NCBI GenBank assembly: GCA_022340515.1 | Contig: JAJDNT010000239.1 | Coordinates: 1 to 49,306, forward strand | Source of the DNA: Deltaproteobacteria bacterium | GTDB taxonomy: Bacteria > Desulfobacterota > Syntrophobacteria > BM002 | Reading direction: 5' to 3' | DNA: 49,306 nucleotides | Shown: one piece after another, positions 41,213 through 49,275 of the stretch | Position numbering within the stretch: position 1 is the first letter of the stretch | Layout of the letters: each line of letters starts with the position of its first letter | Notes under the pieces: model-generated | What the model was told of the DNA's origin: nothing | Seen by the model: only the letters and a program-made list of their open reading frames with translations | Databases searched by the model: none | Made by a program: the position numbers and the translations under genes

Positions 41213-41515
41213 TTGCAGACCCCCCTGCTGGAGCGAAACAATCTGATCGTAAATCTAAAGGAACTCATAGTGCGAACTCTGCGGTTGGAAGATGTCAGCC
41301 CCGAGGATATTGCTGATGCAGAACCTTTGTTTGGTGAAGGCCTTGGCCTCGACTCTATTGATGCCTTGGAGTTGGTGGTGGCCATCGAGAGGGAATATCA
41401 GGTTGAGATCCCGGACGCCGAAGTGGGGCGAAGGGCTTTTGCCTCGGTCAACGCCCTAGGAGATTTCATTTTGGAAAAGAGCTCAGCTCAGAAGGCTTCA
41501 GATGCGGTGGGTTGA
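41213..41515 (+). CDS. Acyl carrier protein
   Basis: One hundred residues from a TTG at 41213, preceded at ideal distance by AAGGAGG (41199-41205). The upstream part of the track ORF lies in repeat DNA and has no ribosome-binding site. The phosphopantetheine attachment Ser48 is in GLGLDSIDALEL, followed by helix III (VEIPDAEVGRRAF). It would carry the growing acyl or polyketide chain for the ketosynthase pair downstream. Its stop overlaps the thioesterase gene by 14 nt, indicating co-translation. DSID rather than DSLD at the serine is common in specialised ACPs such as aryl-polyene ones. Confidence 0.92.
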   Translation: MQTPLLERNNLIVNLKELIVRTLRLEDVSPEDIADAEPLFGEGLGLDSIDALELVVAIEREYQVEIPDAEVGRRAFASVNALGDFILEKSSAQKASDAVG

Positions 41516-41927
41516 GACCACGACCACAGTCAGATTCAACGAGGTGGATCAATGGGGCATTACCTGGTACGGTCACTACTTTGCTTGGTTTGAACTGGCT
41601 CGAATGAAAGTATTGGAGAAGTTTTCCCTCCTGCCAGAACAATTCACCGCTTTAGGATACATTGCTCCGGTGGTGAGTGCTCAGTGCGAATTCAAGAAAC
41701 CCGCCCGCACTAATGACATCATCACAATTCAAACACACCTTCTCAAACCACAGACAGCATCTCTGACATTTCGATTCGAAATTTTGTTGCAGAATGGCGG
41801 ATCCTTACTGGCCAAGGGTGAAACGCTTCAAGTCTTGCAAAAACTTGATGGCACCGTAATATACAAACTCACCGGTACCATCAAGGACCGAGTTGAGTCC
41901 ATGGTCCGATACTTCTGGCCGGACTAA
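41502..41927 (+). CDS. Hotdog-fold (4HBT-type) thioesterase
   Basis: A 141-residue single hotdog domain with the 4-hydroxybenzoyl-CoA thioesterase pattern TVRFNEVDQWGITWYGHYFAWFELAR. Asp16 is the expected catalytic acid, and the usual GHVNN is replaced by GITWYG. It would hydrolyse or proof-read acyl thioesters, or release the chain. GAAGG precedes the ATG, which lies inside the ACP gene. Aryl-polyene clusters also contain a thioesterase of this class. Confidence 0.86.
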   Translation: MRWVETTTTVRFNEVDQWGITWYGHYFAWFELARMKVLEKFSLLPEQFTALGYIAPVVSAQCEFKKPARTNDIITIQTHLLKPQTASLTFRFEILLQNGGSLLAKGETLQVLQKLDGTVIYKLTGTIKDRVESMVRYFWPD

Positions 41928-41983
41928 AATAAAAATTGCTCAGACCTGGCCCCATTCTTCTGGCGAATCACGGTTTTAGAGAT

Positions 41984-42421
41984 ATGTCACTTTCCCATGA
42001 GCAGGTTCAGGACTTGCTGCCCCACAGATACCCTTTTCTCTTTGTCGACAAAGTTACCACCCTGAAATCTGGTCATAATGTTGAAGGCACATTTCGGGTC
42101 ATGACCGACCATCCATTCATCAGTAGAGTTGGAGGGGTTTCGGTTTTTCCAGCCACTTTGGTGATTGAAGCCCTAGGGCAGCTGGCAGCACTCTGTATCC
42201 GTTATCCTCAGCTAGCCCAAGAGGTTCGGCAACGGGCCCAAGGATTTCTCGTCCGCATTGACGAGTGTTCATTTTTGCACCCGGTATATGCAGAAGAAGA
42301 GTTGCTGCTCGCAGCCAGTTTGGTTAAACAATTCTCTGCTCTGTATAAATTTGACGCCAGGGGGTTTGTTGATCATAGAATGGTGGTAAAGGCTTCTTTG
42401 ACCCTTTACCTGGAGTTCTGA
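41984..42421 (+). CDS. FabZ-like 3-hydroxyacyl-ACP dehydratase
   Basis: About 145 residues from the Met at 41984 (MSLSHEQVQDLL), which begins the FabZ fold; the track's earlier TTG has no ribosome-binding site. The family opening LLPHRYPFLFVDKV contains the structural HRYPF block. The catalytic region reads HPFISRVGGVSVFPATLVIEALGQ, with the Glu in VIEALGQ and a changed GxFPG stretch. It dehydrates beta-hydroxyacyl-ACP to the trans-enoyl form. With no enoyl reductase in the operon, conjugated double bonds may remain in the product. Confidence 0.88.
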   Translation: MSLSHEQVQDLLPHRYPFLFVDKVTTLKSGHNVEGTFRVMTDHPFISRVGGVSVFPATLVIEALGQLAALCIRYPQLAQEVRQRAQGFLVRIDECSFLHPVYAEEELLLAASLVKQFSALYKFDARGFVDHRMVVKASLTLYLEF

Positions 42422-42422
42422 A

Positions 42423-43151
42423 ATGGTGGATCGCAGTGCGGTCTCTCTTAGATTTTGTGCTCTTATTCCAGCTTACAACCTTGCTAGCACCATCTCGGAG
42501 GTGGTTTGTAAGACTAGTAAACACTTAGGCGAAATTCTGGTAGTGGACGACGGTTCCCAGGATGACACTGCCCGTCTGGCCAAAGAAAGTGGGGCCAAAG
42601 TTCTCAGAATTGCCAAAAACCAGGGGAAAGGTTGGGCCTTGCGCTGCGGGTTCAAGCATCTGCTGCAGAAGCCTTGGGAGGGTATCATTACGCTGGACGG
42701 GGACCTACAACATGACCCGGTGGAAATCCCCAATCTGATTAAGGAGCATGACAAATCAGGGTCACAGATCGTTATCGGCTCTAGAATGGTGCAAACAGAG
42801 AGGATGCCCTGGATAAGATATTGGACCAATAGAATTGGAGTCTATTGCATCTCATGGGCGGTTGGACAGCCTCTGACAGACACCCAAAGTGGATTTCGGC
42901 TCTATCGCAGAGAAGTTCTCGAAACCATTCCACTGTGGACCACCCGTTACGATACCGAGACAGAAATATTGCTCAAGGCCGGTTTGCTGGGAATGCAGGT
43001 AACCTCTATCCCCATAAAGACAATTTATTACGAGGATGAGCAAAATAGCTCTTCTTTTAGGCCCTTTCCGGACACCTTTCTCATCTGTATGGTATTTCTC
43101 AAAAGCCTTTTTTGGAGACGAGGATGGTATCTTAGGAATTTTGTCATATGA
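42423..43151 (+). CDS. Family 2 glycosyltransferase (dolichol-phosphate mannosyltransferase-like)
   Basis: A 242-residue GT-A glycosyltransferase: ALIPAYNLASTISEVV at the start, ILVVDDGSQDDT, the metal-binding DGDLQHDP (DXD), and SGFRLYRREVLE. There is no C-terminal membrane anchor of the large type. It likely transfers a sugar from a nucleotide donor to a lipid carrier or the lipid product. It starts one base after the dehydratase stop, so it is in the same operon. Aryl-polyene clusters also encode a glycosyltransferase domain. Confidence 0.88.
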   Translation: MVDRSAVSLRFCALIPAYNLASTISEVVCKTSKHLGEILVVDDGSQDDTARLAKESGAKVLRIAKNQGKGWALRCGFKHLLQKPWEGIITLDGDLQHDPVEIPNLIKEHDKSGSQIVIGSRMVQTERMPWIRYWTNRIGVYCISWAVGQPLTDTQSGFRLYRREVLETIPLWTTRYDTETEILLKAGLLGMQVTSIPIKTIYYEDEQNSSSFRPFPDTFLICMVFLKSLFWRRGWYLRNFVI

Positions 43152-43244
43152 CTGTCGCCTAGCGCAAAGAGCATAGCGCATAGCGTAAGCTGGAGCAATT
43201 AATGATTGGATTACGCAGTTTGTCGACCACCGGGATAAGATAGT

Positions 43245-44465
43245 ATGGGTGAAATCGGGGTAATCGTAACTGGCATTGGAATCATCTGTGCTCTGGGAGA
43301 GCAGAAAGAAGCGTTTTGGAATGGTCTCAGCCAGGGAAAGTGTGGACTTGGCGAGATTGACCTTTTTGATGTATCCGGCTACCGCAGTCGTGTGGGAGGG
43401 CAGGTGAGGAATGTTGATTTCTCTTCCAGGCTTTCCCTACATGAAAGTCGCCGCTTGGGCCGGTGTGATAAGTTGGGGTTGTGGGCCGCCCAAGAGGCTC
43501 TGAAGGAAGCAAAGATCATGGAGCGCGATCTGCCGCCGGACCGAGTTGCTGTTGTTATGGGCGCCGGTGCCGGCGGTGTTTTTGAGGCAGAGCATTACCG
43601 CCGCCAGCTCTATGAGAGACGTCCCCGTCCCCGACCTTCTTTGCTTATGCCTTTTCCTGCCTGCAATCTTACCGATGCTATTGGAAATCTCTACGGTTTT
43701 TCCGGAGTCCGCTCCACTATCGCCACAGCTTGTTCTTCCAGCGCTACCGCCATAGGCTACGGGGCGGATCTCATTCGCTCAGCAAAGGCTGACGTGGTTA
43801 TTGCGGGAGGAGCTGAGTCCCTCTCGGAGCTCACTTTTTCTGGCTTTAATGCCCTACGTTCGGTGGACCGGAAGACTTGCCGACCTTTTGATCGGAATCG
43901 GGAGGGATTGGTACTAGGTGAGAGTGGCAGTATCTTGGTTCTTGAGTCTAAAAGGCTTGCAGCGGCCCACGGGGTATCCGGATATGCCGAGGTCCTGGGA
44001 TATGGCATTTGCGCCGACGCTTACCACATGACCTCTCCAGATAGACAAGGGGAAGGAGCGCAGAGAAGCATGTTTAATGGACTTGGCGCTGCTGGCATAC
44101 CGGCGGAAGCGGTGGATTATATCAACGCCCACGGCACTGGAACAGTGATAAACGACAAAGTGGAAACCCTGGCGATCAAAAGGCTTTTCGGGGAAAGATC
44201 CCACTCGCTCCCCATAAGCTCGGTGAAGTCCGCCTTGGGACACTGCCTTGGGGCAGCCGGAGCGCTGGAGGCCATTGCCTCCATTTTGGCCCTTTATCAT
44301 GGGGTAGTTCCTCCAACATTGAACTATGAGGAACCTGATCCGGACTGCGATTTGGACTATGTACCCAATGAGCCTAGGGTGGCCAACATTGGGGTGGCCA
44401 TGTCAAACTCCTTTGCTTTCGGTGGTAACAACACCACCCTGGTGTTTGCAAGGACTGATCTATAA
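43245..44465 (+). CDS. Ketosynthase (KS-alpha, FabF-like), catalytically complete
   Basis: A 406-residue thiolase-fold beta-ketoacyl-ACP synthase with all catalytic residues: Cys163 in TACSSS, His296 in NAHGTGT, Lys328 and His333 in SSVKSALGHCLGAAG. It extends an acyl chain by decarboxylative condensation with malonyl-ACP. It is followed after 14 nt by an inactive ketosynthase homologue, the arrangement of KS-alpha and chain-length factor in type II polyketide and aryl-polyene systems. GGGATAAG upstream is a modest ribosome-binding site. Confidence 0.93.
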   Translation: MGEIGVIVTGIGIICALGEQKEAFWNGLSQGKCGLGEIDLFDVSGYRSRVGGQVRNVDFSSRLSLHESRRLGRCDKLGLWAAQEALKEAKIMERDLPPDRVAVVMGAGAGGVFEAEHYRRQLYERRPRPRPSLLMPFPACNLTDAIGNLYGFSGVRSTIATACSSSATAIGYGADLIRSAKADVVIAGGAESLSELTFSGFNALRSVDRKTCRPFDRNREGLVLGESGSILVLESKRLAAAHGVSGYAEVLGYGICADAYHMTSPDRQGEGAQRSMFNGLGAAGIPAEAVDYINAHGTGTVINDKVETLAIKRLFGERSHSLPISSVKSALGHCLGAAGALEAIASILALYHGVVPPTLNYEEPDPDCDLDYVPNEPRVANIGVAMSNSFAFGGNNTTLVFARTDL

Positions 44466-44479
44466 AATCTAAAAAAGTC

Positions 44480-45715
44480 ATGGCAAGAATACCAATAAGC
44501 ATAACCGGCTTGGGCATCATAAACGGGCTGGGTATTGGAAAATCGACATTTTGGCACGAGCTGGTTAGGGGTAAATCTGGTATAGCACCGATTATGGGTT
44601 TCGATACTGGCAAATATGTTTGCAATCTTGGGGCTGAGATACCCAATTTCAATGCCAAGGATTTTATGGAACCTCGCTTTTATCGCAGACTAAGTCGCCA
44701 ATCTCGCCTTGCGGTTGCCGCGAGCATCGAAGCCATAAATGACAGTGGCTTGGAAATCTCGGAGCTGAACCGCCAGCGGATCGGAGTGGTCTTTGGAACC
44801 GCCTTTGGTAGTACGGAGCAAACGGATGCGTTTTTTGTAAGCCTTTTGGATCATGGTCCACAGGCGGCTGACCCAATACTTTTTCCAGATACGGTGCCTA
44901 ACGCTCCTGCCAGCCATGTCGCCATGTATCATGGGATACAAGGTCCCAATAGCACCTTTTGCCAAAATCATCTCTCTGGTGAATGTGCCCTGGCTTACGG
45001 AATAGCATTGTTGGAGCAGGATAAAGCAGATGTTGTGCTGGTGGGAGGTGTTGACGAACTATCGAACATCCTATTTCACAGCCTCGACTCGGTTGGTGCT
45101 TTGAAGCCCATCAAGGAGCGAGAGACACTCCAGCCTAGCCAATTTCCCACAGGTAGAGGATTCATTGTCGGCGAAGGGGTTACCTGCTTGGTGTTGGAGC
45201 GGGCGGAGTTTGCGGAGAGGGCAGAGAAAAAGAGCTATGGAACTATTTTGTCCCTGACGCTAACCAGTGGAATCGTGGCTCAGGCGCACTATGAACGAGA
45301 TGGTGGGGCCATGGCGCAAGGGATGCGGGTCGCATTGAAGGAGGCCAAGATCGCAGTGGAAGAGATTGGTATTATTGGGCTGGCCGCTAATGGGGTTGAT
45401 GAGCTTGAGGAAGGAGAAACTAAGGCTTTGGAGGAGGTTTTTGGTTATAGGTGGCATGCGATCCCTAGGCTACCAGTTCGTTATTTCGTCGGTGAATTCG
45501 GTAGTGCAGGCCTCCTGAACGTGGCAACTATTTTACTTTCCTTGGCCGAGGGAACTATACCACCGACCGTTCGAGGATCCGATCTGACCGGTTCTTTTGG
45601 TAAAGCTCAAAGATTTGCACTTGCGACTGATGAAACTATTGTTGCTGGAATGGCCATAGGTTCTACTTTTGGCGGCGGGAGCGCTTGTACGATTGTTGCG
45701 AGGCAACCGGAATGA
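44480..45715 (+). CDS. Ketosynthase-like chain-length factor (KS-beta), no catalytic residues
   Basis: A 411-residue ketosynthase homologue. Aligned to its neighbour, the nucleophile Cys is His164 (CQNHLSGE), the first His is Asn304 (LAANGVDE) and the second His is Glu339 (FVGEFGSAG), so it cannot condense by itself. Loss of the nucleophile while keeping the fold is the mark of chain-length factors, in which Cys is usually replaced by Gln; His is less usual. It should pair with the active KS and set chain length. Aryl-polyene ApeC plays this part with ApeO. Confidence 0.88.
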   Translation: MARIPISITGLGIINGLGIGKSTFWHELVRGKSGIAPIMGFDTGKYVCNLGAEIPNFNAKDFMEPRFYRRLSRQSRLAVAASIEAINDSGLEISELNRQRIGVVFGTAFGSTEQTDAFFVSLLDHGPQAADPILFPDTVPNAPASHVAMYHGIQGPNSTFCQNHLSGECALAYGIALLEQDKADVVLVGGVDELSNILFHSLDSVGALKPIKERETLQPSQFPTGRGFIVGEGVTCLVLERAEFAERAEKKSYGTILSLTLTSGIVAQAHYERDGGAMAQGMRVALKEAKIAVEEIGIIGLAANGVDELEEGETKALEEVFGYRWHAIPRLPVRYFVGEFGSAGLLNVATILLSLAEGTIPPTVRGSDLTGSFGKAQRFALATDETIVAGMAIGSTFGGGSACTIVARQPE

Positions 45716-45840
45716 TGGAAAGGTGGAATAATGGAATGATGGGTCGAGAGGAATTAGACCAATGAGAAAAGACTTCATCTGCTTTAAGTCGCCAGAATTC
45801 CAATATTCCATTATTCCAACATTCCTGCTAGGGCAAAACA
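45716..45840. repeat. Word-repeat spacer (GGAATGATGG / ATTCCATTATTCC type)
   Basis: GGAATGATGGAAAGG and GGAATAATGGAATGATGG on one side, ATTCCAATATTCCATTATTCC on the other: related words in inverse orientation, able to pair. Located after the chain-length-factor gene. Confidence 0.6.
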
Positions 45841-45860
45841 GGTGACCCAAAGGCGATCTG

Positions 45861-47240
45861 ATGCGCATACTCCTGATTTCACCAAACACCGAAATGCTAC
45901 CCGACCCAGTCTTCCCTCTTGGACTGGCCTTTTTGGGCGGTGCGCTCGAGCTCAGCGCCCACGAGTACCAGGTCCTTGATCTTTGCTTCGTTGAGGACTA
46001 CGGAGAAGCTTTGGAGCGGGCTGTAGCTAATTTTAGCCCTGAAGTAATAGGACTTTCCTTGCGCAATGTAGATAATGTGGCCTATCCCAATACCCATTCC
46101 TATCTGCCTTTTTACCGGAAGGTGGTTTCACATTTGCGAAAGCTTACCACCGCACCCATAGTTCTGGGGGGCTCGGGATTCAGCCTTATGCCGGGACAAA
46201 TATTGAGAGATCTGGAAGCAGACTATGGTATCGTGGGTGAAGGTGAGATTTCTCTTATTCTTTTCCTTGACCAATTGGAGCGTGGCCAGTCTATCTATCG
46301 GGTGCCCGGCCTCATTACAGCCCATTCCAACAAATCCTCACAAGCAATTTCACCACAGCGTTTTTCCATTCAGGATATCATTATGCCTAGCAGGGAAAAG
46401 CTTGCCAATGAAGCTTACCTTCGTTTCGGCGGCATGGGAAACGTCCAAACCAAGAGAGGTTGTGGCTTTTCATGTGTCTACTGTACTTACCCTTTGATTG
46501 AGGGAAAAGAGATTCGGTTGCGATCACCTAAGCAAGTTGGAGAGGAAATCCAGCACCTTTATGATCAGGGTGTCGACAATGTTTTCGTTGTTGATAATGT
46601 GTTCAATTTCCCCCCGCACCACGCCCAATCAATATGCAAGGAAATTTTACAAAGGAACTTGGAGGTGAAGTGGAGCTGCTACCTCAATCCACAGTTTGTA
46701 ACCGAGTCTTTGCTGTCTCTAATGAAAGAGTCTGGTTGTACCGGAGTAGAGTTTGGCACTGACGCCGGCTCCGACTCGGTTTTGAAGAGATTGGGAAAGT
46801 CATTTACTACAGAGGAGGTGCGGCGAGCATCGGAACTCTGCCACAAAGTAGGGCTATCCTCATGCCACTCCTTGGTTTTTGGTGGTCCGGGGGAAAGCAA
46901 GGAAACCCTCCAAGAAACCTTTGCTCTCATGGACGAGGTCTCGCCTACTGCAGTAATTGCCATGGTGGGTATAAGGCTTTTTCCAGGTACAAAACTTGCG
47001 GATTTCGCCTCCCCCGTAGATTTGATTATCGAAGACGACTCAATGTTAAAACCGACTTTCTATCTGGCTCAGTCAGTACGTCCTTTCGTCCTCGATATTT
47101 TGTACGAGCATGTGAAGGAGAACAAGAACTGGATTTTACCGGGGTCAAACGTAAATATCGACAGAAGACTACAAGAAAAACTGCGACGCTTTGGTCTCAA
47201 GGGACCTCTGTGGGAACATATGCAAGTAAGGCGAAAGTAA
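45861..47240 (+). CDS. B12-binding-type radical SAM enzyme
   Basis: A 459-residue protein. The N-terminal Rossmann-like domain (MRILLISPNTEMLPDPVFPLGL, VIGLSLRNVDNV, IVLGGSGFSLMPGQIL, GIVGEGE) fits the B12-binding class, without an obvious lower-ligand DxHxxG. The radical SAM motif is CGFSCVYC, followed by FVVDNVFNFP and GVEFGTDAGSD. AAGG is 7 nt before the ATG. As the next gene after the KS/CLF operon it is a candidate for tailoring the chain, by methylation, desaturation or ring formation, but this is inference. Confidence 0.84.
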   Translation: MRILLISPNTEMLPDPVFPLGLAFLGGALELSAHEYQVLDLCFVEDYGEALERAVANFSPEVIGLSLRNVDNVAYPNTHSYLPFYRKVVSHLRKLTTAPIVLGGSGFSLMPGQILRDLEADYGIVGEGEISLILFLDQLERGQSIYRVPGLITAHSNKSSQAISPQRFSIQDIIMPSREKLANEAYLRFGGMGNVQTKRGCGFSCVYCTYPLIEGKEIRLRSPKQVGEEIQHLYDQGVDNVFVVDNVFNFPPHHAQSICKEILQRNLEVKWSCYLNPQFVTESLLSLMKESGCTGVEFGTDAGSDSVLKRLGKSFTTEEVRRASELCHKVGLSSCHSLVFGGPGESKETLQETFALMDEVSPTAVIAMVGIRLFPGTKLADFASPVDLIIEDDSMLKPTFYLAQSVRPFVLDILYEHVKENKNWILPGSNVNIDRRLQEKLRRFGLKGPLWEHMQVRRK

Positions 47241-47520
47241 AGATCCAGCTGGCAGCTGGCAACAGGCAGCGCGCAGTGAACACAAGGCACTTTGGAATTT
47301 TTGATTTCGGATTTGGAGAGGCATAGAGCAGAGGGCATGGAGCATGGAGTAAGGAGCCAGAAGTCAGAATCCAGAATTCAGGAGAAAGGCAATCAAAGGC
47401 TTTTAAAGCCTTGAACGATTTGAACGAATCCGGCGAAGCCGGATGATAGAACGAATTAAACGATTTCAAAGGTTTCAACGTTTTGAACGGATTGAACAAT
47501 GGATCCGCTTGGGGCGGAAC
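47241..47520. repeat. Long word-repeat spacer, several families
   Basis: In order: CAGCTGGCAGCTGGCAAC; GGCATAGAGC/GGCATGGAGCATGG; AGTCAGAATCCAGAATTCAGG; then TTGAACGATTTGAACGAA words around an ATCCGGC-gaa-GCCGGAT stem. The last family is an inverse copy of the type at 31970-32020. No gene is supported before the deacetylase start. Confidence 0.6.
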
Positions 47521-47557
47521 CACGGACGATGGACCAGGCTCTGCTTGCGATAAGGGA

Positions 47558-48385
47558 ATGAGCGTGCTGAATCTCCTCACGGTGGACTTGGAAGACTGGT
47601 TTCATATATGCGAGGTGGAAAATCTGTTGCCTAGGGAAAAGTGGAACAGTTTTCCATCCACCGTGGTTGCAGATACGGAGAAACTTTTGACTTTGTTCGC
47701 TCAGGCGAGTTCACAGGCAACTTTTTTCGTACTCGGCTATATTGCAGATAACCACCCTGAGCTAATTAAACGCATTCATGATATGGGACACGAAATTGGC
47801 TATCACGGCTGGGATCATGAACTAGTTTACAACCTGAGCCCACGAGAGTTTCGCCAGATTTTGCGCAAGGGAATTGACTGTATCGGAAAGCTGATAGATA
47901 AGAGACCCGTTGGTTTTCGGGCGCCCCAGTGGTCGATAAATGATCGCAGTAGTTGGGCTTTAGAGATTTTGGCTGAGGAGGGTTTTGTCTATGACTCCAG
48001 CCTGGCTCCCCTAAAGATTATTGGAAACGAGTCCTATCCGAGGATCCCCTGGAAGATAGAAACAACGACAGGATACTTATGGGAATTACCGCCCTTGACC
48101 CTAAAGACTCCCTTTGGCCACTATCCCGCCGGAGGCAGTTGGGGCTTAAGACTTTTGCCTTACCCCGTACTTAGACACAGGGTGCGGGGATTCAACCGGC
48201 GCCAGCTGCCCACACTTTTCTATTTTCATCCCAGAGAGTTCGGCGGGAATAAGGGCTCTATCGGCCTTCCTCCATCGAAGAAGTTTGCCCTGTACGGCGG
48301 TATCTGGGGCAGCGAATCGCAGCTCATCAAGCTTCTGGCTGATTTTCCCTTTACCTCCATCGAAAATTATCTGAGTAAATTTTAA
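47558..48385 (+). CDS. Polysaccharide deacetylase (NodB-type, DUF3473 group)
   Basis: About 275 residues from the Met at 47558 (MSVLNLLTVDLEDWFH); the track start lies in repeat DNA. Metal ligands: Asp in TVDLEDWF and His-x3-His in EIGYHGWDHE; RAPQWSIND and YFHPREF are later motifs. It removes N-acetyl groups from a polysaccharide or lipid-linked sugar at the envelope. This variant is common in exopolysaccharide (PEP-CTERM/XrtA-type) loci. It may act on the sugar added by the nearby glycosyltransferase. Ends at a strong hairpin. Confidence 0.88.
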   Translation: MSVLNLLTVDLEDWFHICEVENLLPREKWNSFPSTVVADTEKLLTLFAQASSQATFFVLGYIADNHPELIKRIHDMGHEIGYHGWDHELVYNLSPREFRQILRKGIDCIGKLIDKRPVGFRAPQWSINDRSSWALEILAEEGFVYDSSLAPLKIIGNESYPRIPWKIETTTGYLWELPPLTLKTPFGHYPAGGSWGLRLLPYPVLRHRVRGFNRRQLPTLFYFHPREFGGNKGSIGLPPSKKFALYGGIWGSESQLIKLLADFPFTSIENYLSKF

Positions 48386-48395
48386 ATCCTCCCGG

Positions 48396-48442
48396 CCCCC
48401 CATCGTCCGCCTGAGGCGGACTCAGGCGAGGCGGGTGGGGGG
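48396..48442. terminator. Strong hairpin between convergent genes
   Basis: An outer arm CCCCCCA/TGGGGGG encloses the palindrome GTCCGCCTGAGGCGGAC. On the plus strand it is followed by ATTTTC, so it could end deacetylase transcription. It lies between convergent stops (48385 and 48447) and may serve both. Confidence 0.6.
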
Positions 48443-48446
48443 ATTT

Positions 48447-49097
48447 TCAAATACTCTTCAATTTAATTTCCCTGTTATTGACCATCAGATAGTGGGGCGG
48501 GTATTCAGTCCAGGCGCCGGTATTGATGTAACGCACACCTTGGACAGTACGATCCTCTGGGTGGTGAGTATGACCGCAAGCAATGGCTCCGAAGCCTTTT
48601 TCTTTGGCGAATTTCACCGCATCGAGCATAAGCTTCCTTCGATAGAGTCGGTAAAAGGTCTCGAACTTACTGGCGAATTGAGCCACGTTCACTGGTTTGC
48701 GGCCCGATTTTACCAGAATAAACTGGACCACCTTGAATGGTCTGAAAAGCTGTTGAATCTTCGCCTTAGTTTTGTCGAGTTCGTTACCGTGGGTGATTAT
48801 CAGACGGTTGTCAACAGTGTGGATGCGCTTAAACTGGATTTTCCCTCTATCTCGAAGCAGAGAGCAGTCGTCGTGGTTTCCACGGATCCAAACAATATTT
48901 CTACGAAAAGATTCCTTCCCAATTAGATCAAGAATTTGCAGATTTTCCCGGGGCAAATTTGGATAGGAGCTGTCGATGATGTCACCGTTGAGAATAAGAT
49001 CGCATTCTTCAGGCAAGTTTTTGATGAAAAAAGTTATGAGGTGAGATAAGGTGTGGACAGACTCTAAATGCAGATCACTAATTACAACTGCTTCCAT
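48447..49097 (-). CDS. LpxH-like calcineurin-type metallophosphoesterase
   Basis: About 216 residues from the Met at 49097, which has AAGGA upstream; the track's Met six codons earlier does not. The full calcineurin-type metal set is visible: SDLHLES, NGDIIDSS, RGNHDDCS, THGNE and CGHTHHP. Sequence style fits the UDP-2,3-diacylglucosamine hydrolase (LpxH) group, which acts in lipid A synthesis at the membrane. A role on another lipid pyrophosphate is equally possible here. It converges with the deacetylase gene across a hairpin. Confidence 0.85.
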   Translation of the reverse strand: MEAVVISDLHLESVHTLSHLITFFIKNLPEECDLILNGDIIDSSYPNLPRENLQILDLIGKESFRRNIVWIRGNHDDCSLLRDRGKIQFKRIHTVDNRLIITHGNELDKTKAKIQQLFRPFKVVQFILVKSGRKPVNVAQFASKFETFYRLYRRKLMLDAVKFAKEKGFGAIACGHTHHPEDRTVQGVRYINTGAWTEYPPHYLMVNNREIKLKSI

Positions 49098-49139
49098 GGT
49101 GTCCTTAGATAGCATATTTCAAAATGCGGAGGCGGGTCA

Positions 49140-49275
49140 TTTTGGATGTGCACCTGGAGTATTGGAATACTGGAGCAACTCGATTGCTGATTTGGGAATG
49201 CGGAATGCGGATTGTGTACTTTACATAAAGTTTCTGATTTCCCATTCATGTTTTTAAATCCGAAATCCGAGATCC
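49140..49275. repeat. Word-repeat spacer at window end
   Basis: GGAGTATTGGAATACTGGAG, GGGAATGCGGAATGCGGATTG and AATCCGAAATCCGAGATCC follow one another. These match word families seen at 45800 and 24128. Confidence 0.55.

Noticed and set aside
46862-47326. 154-residue plus-strand ORF
   Set aside because: An out-of-frame shadow of the B12-type radical SAM gene running into repeat DNA.
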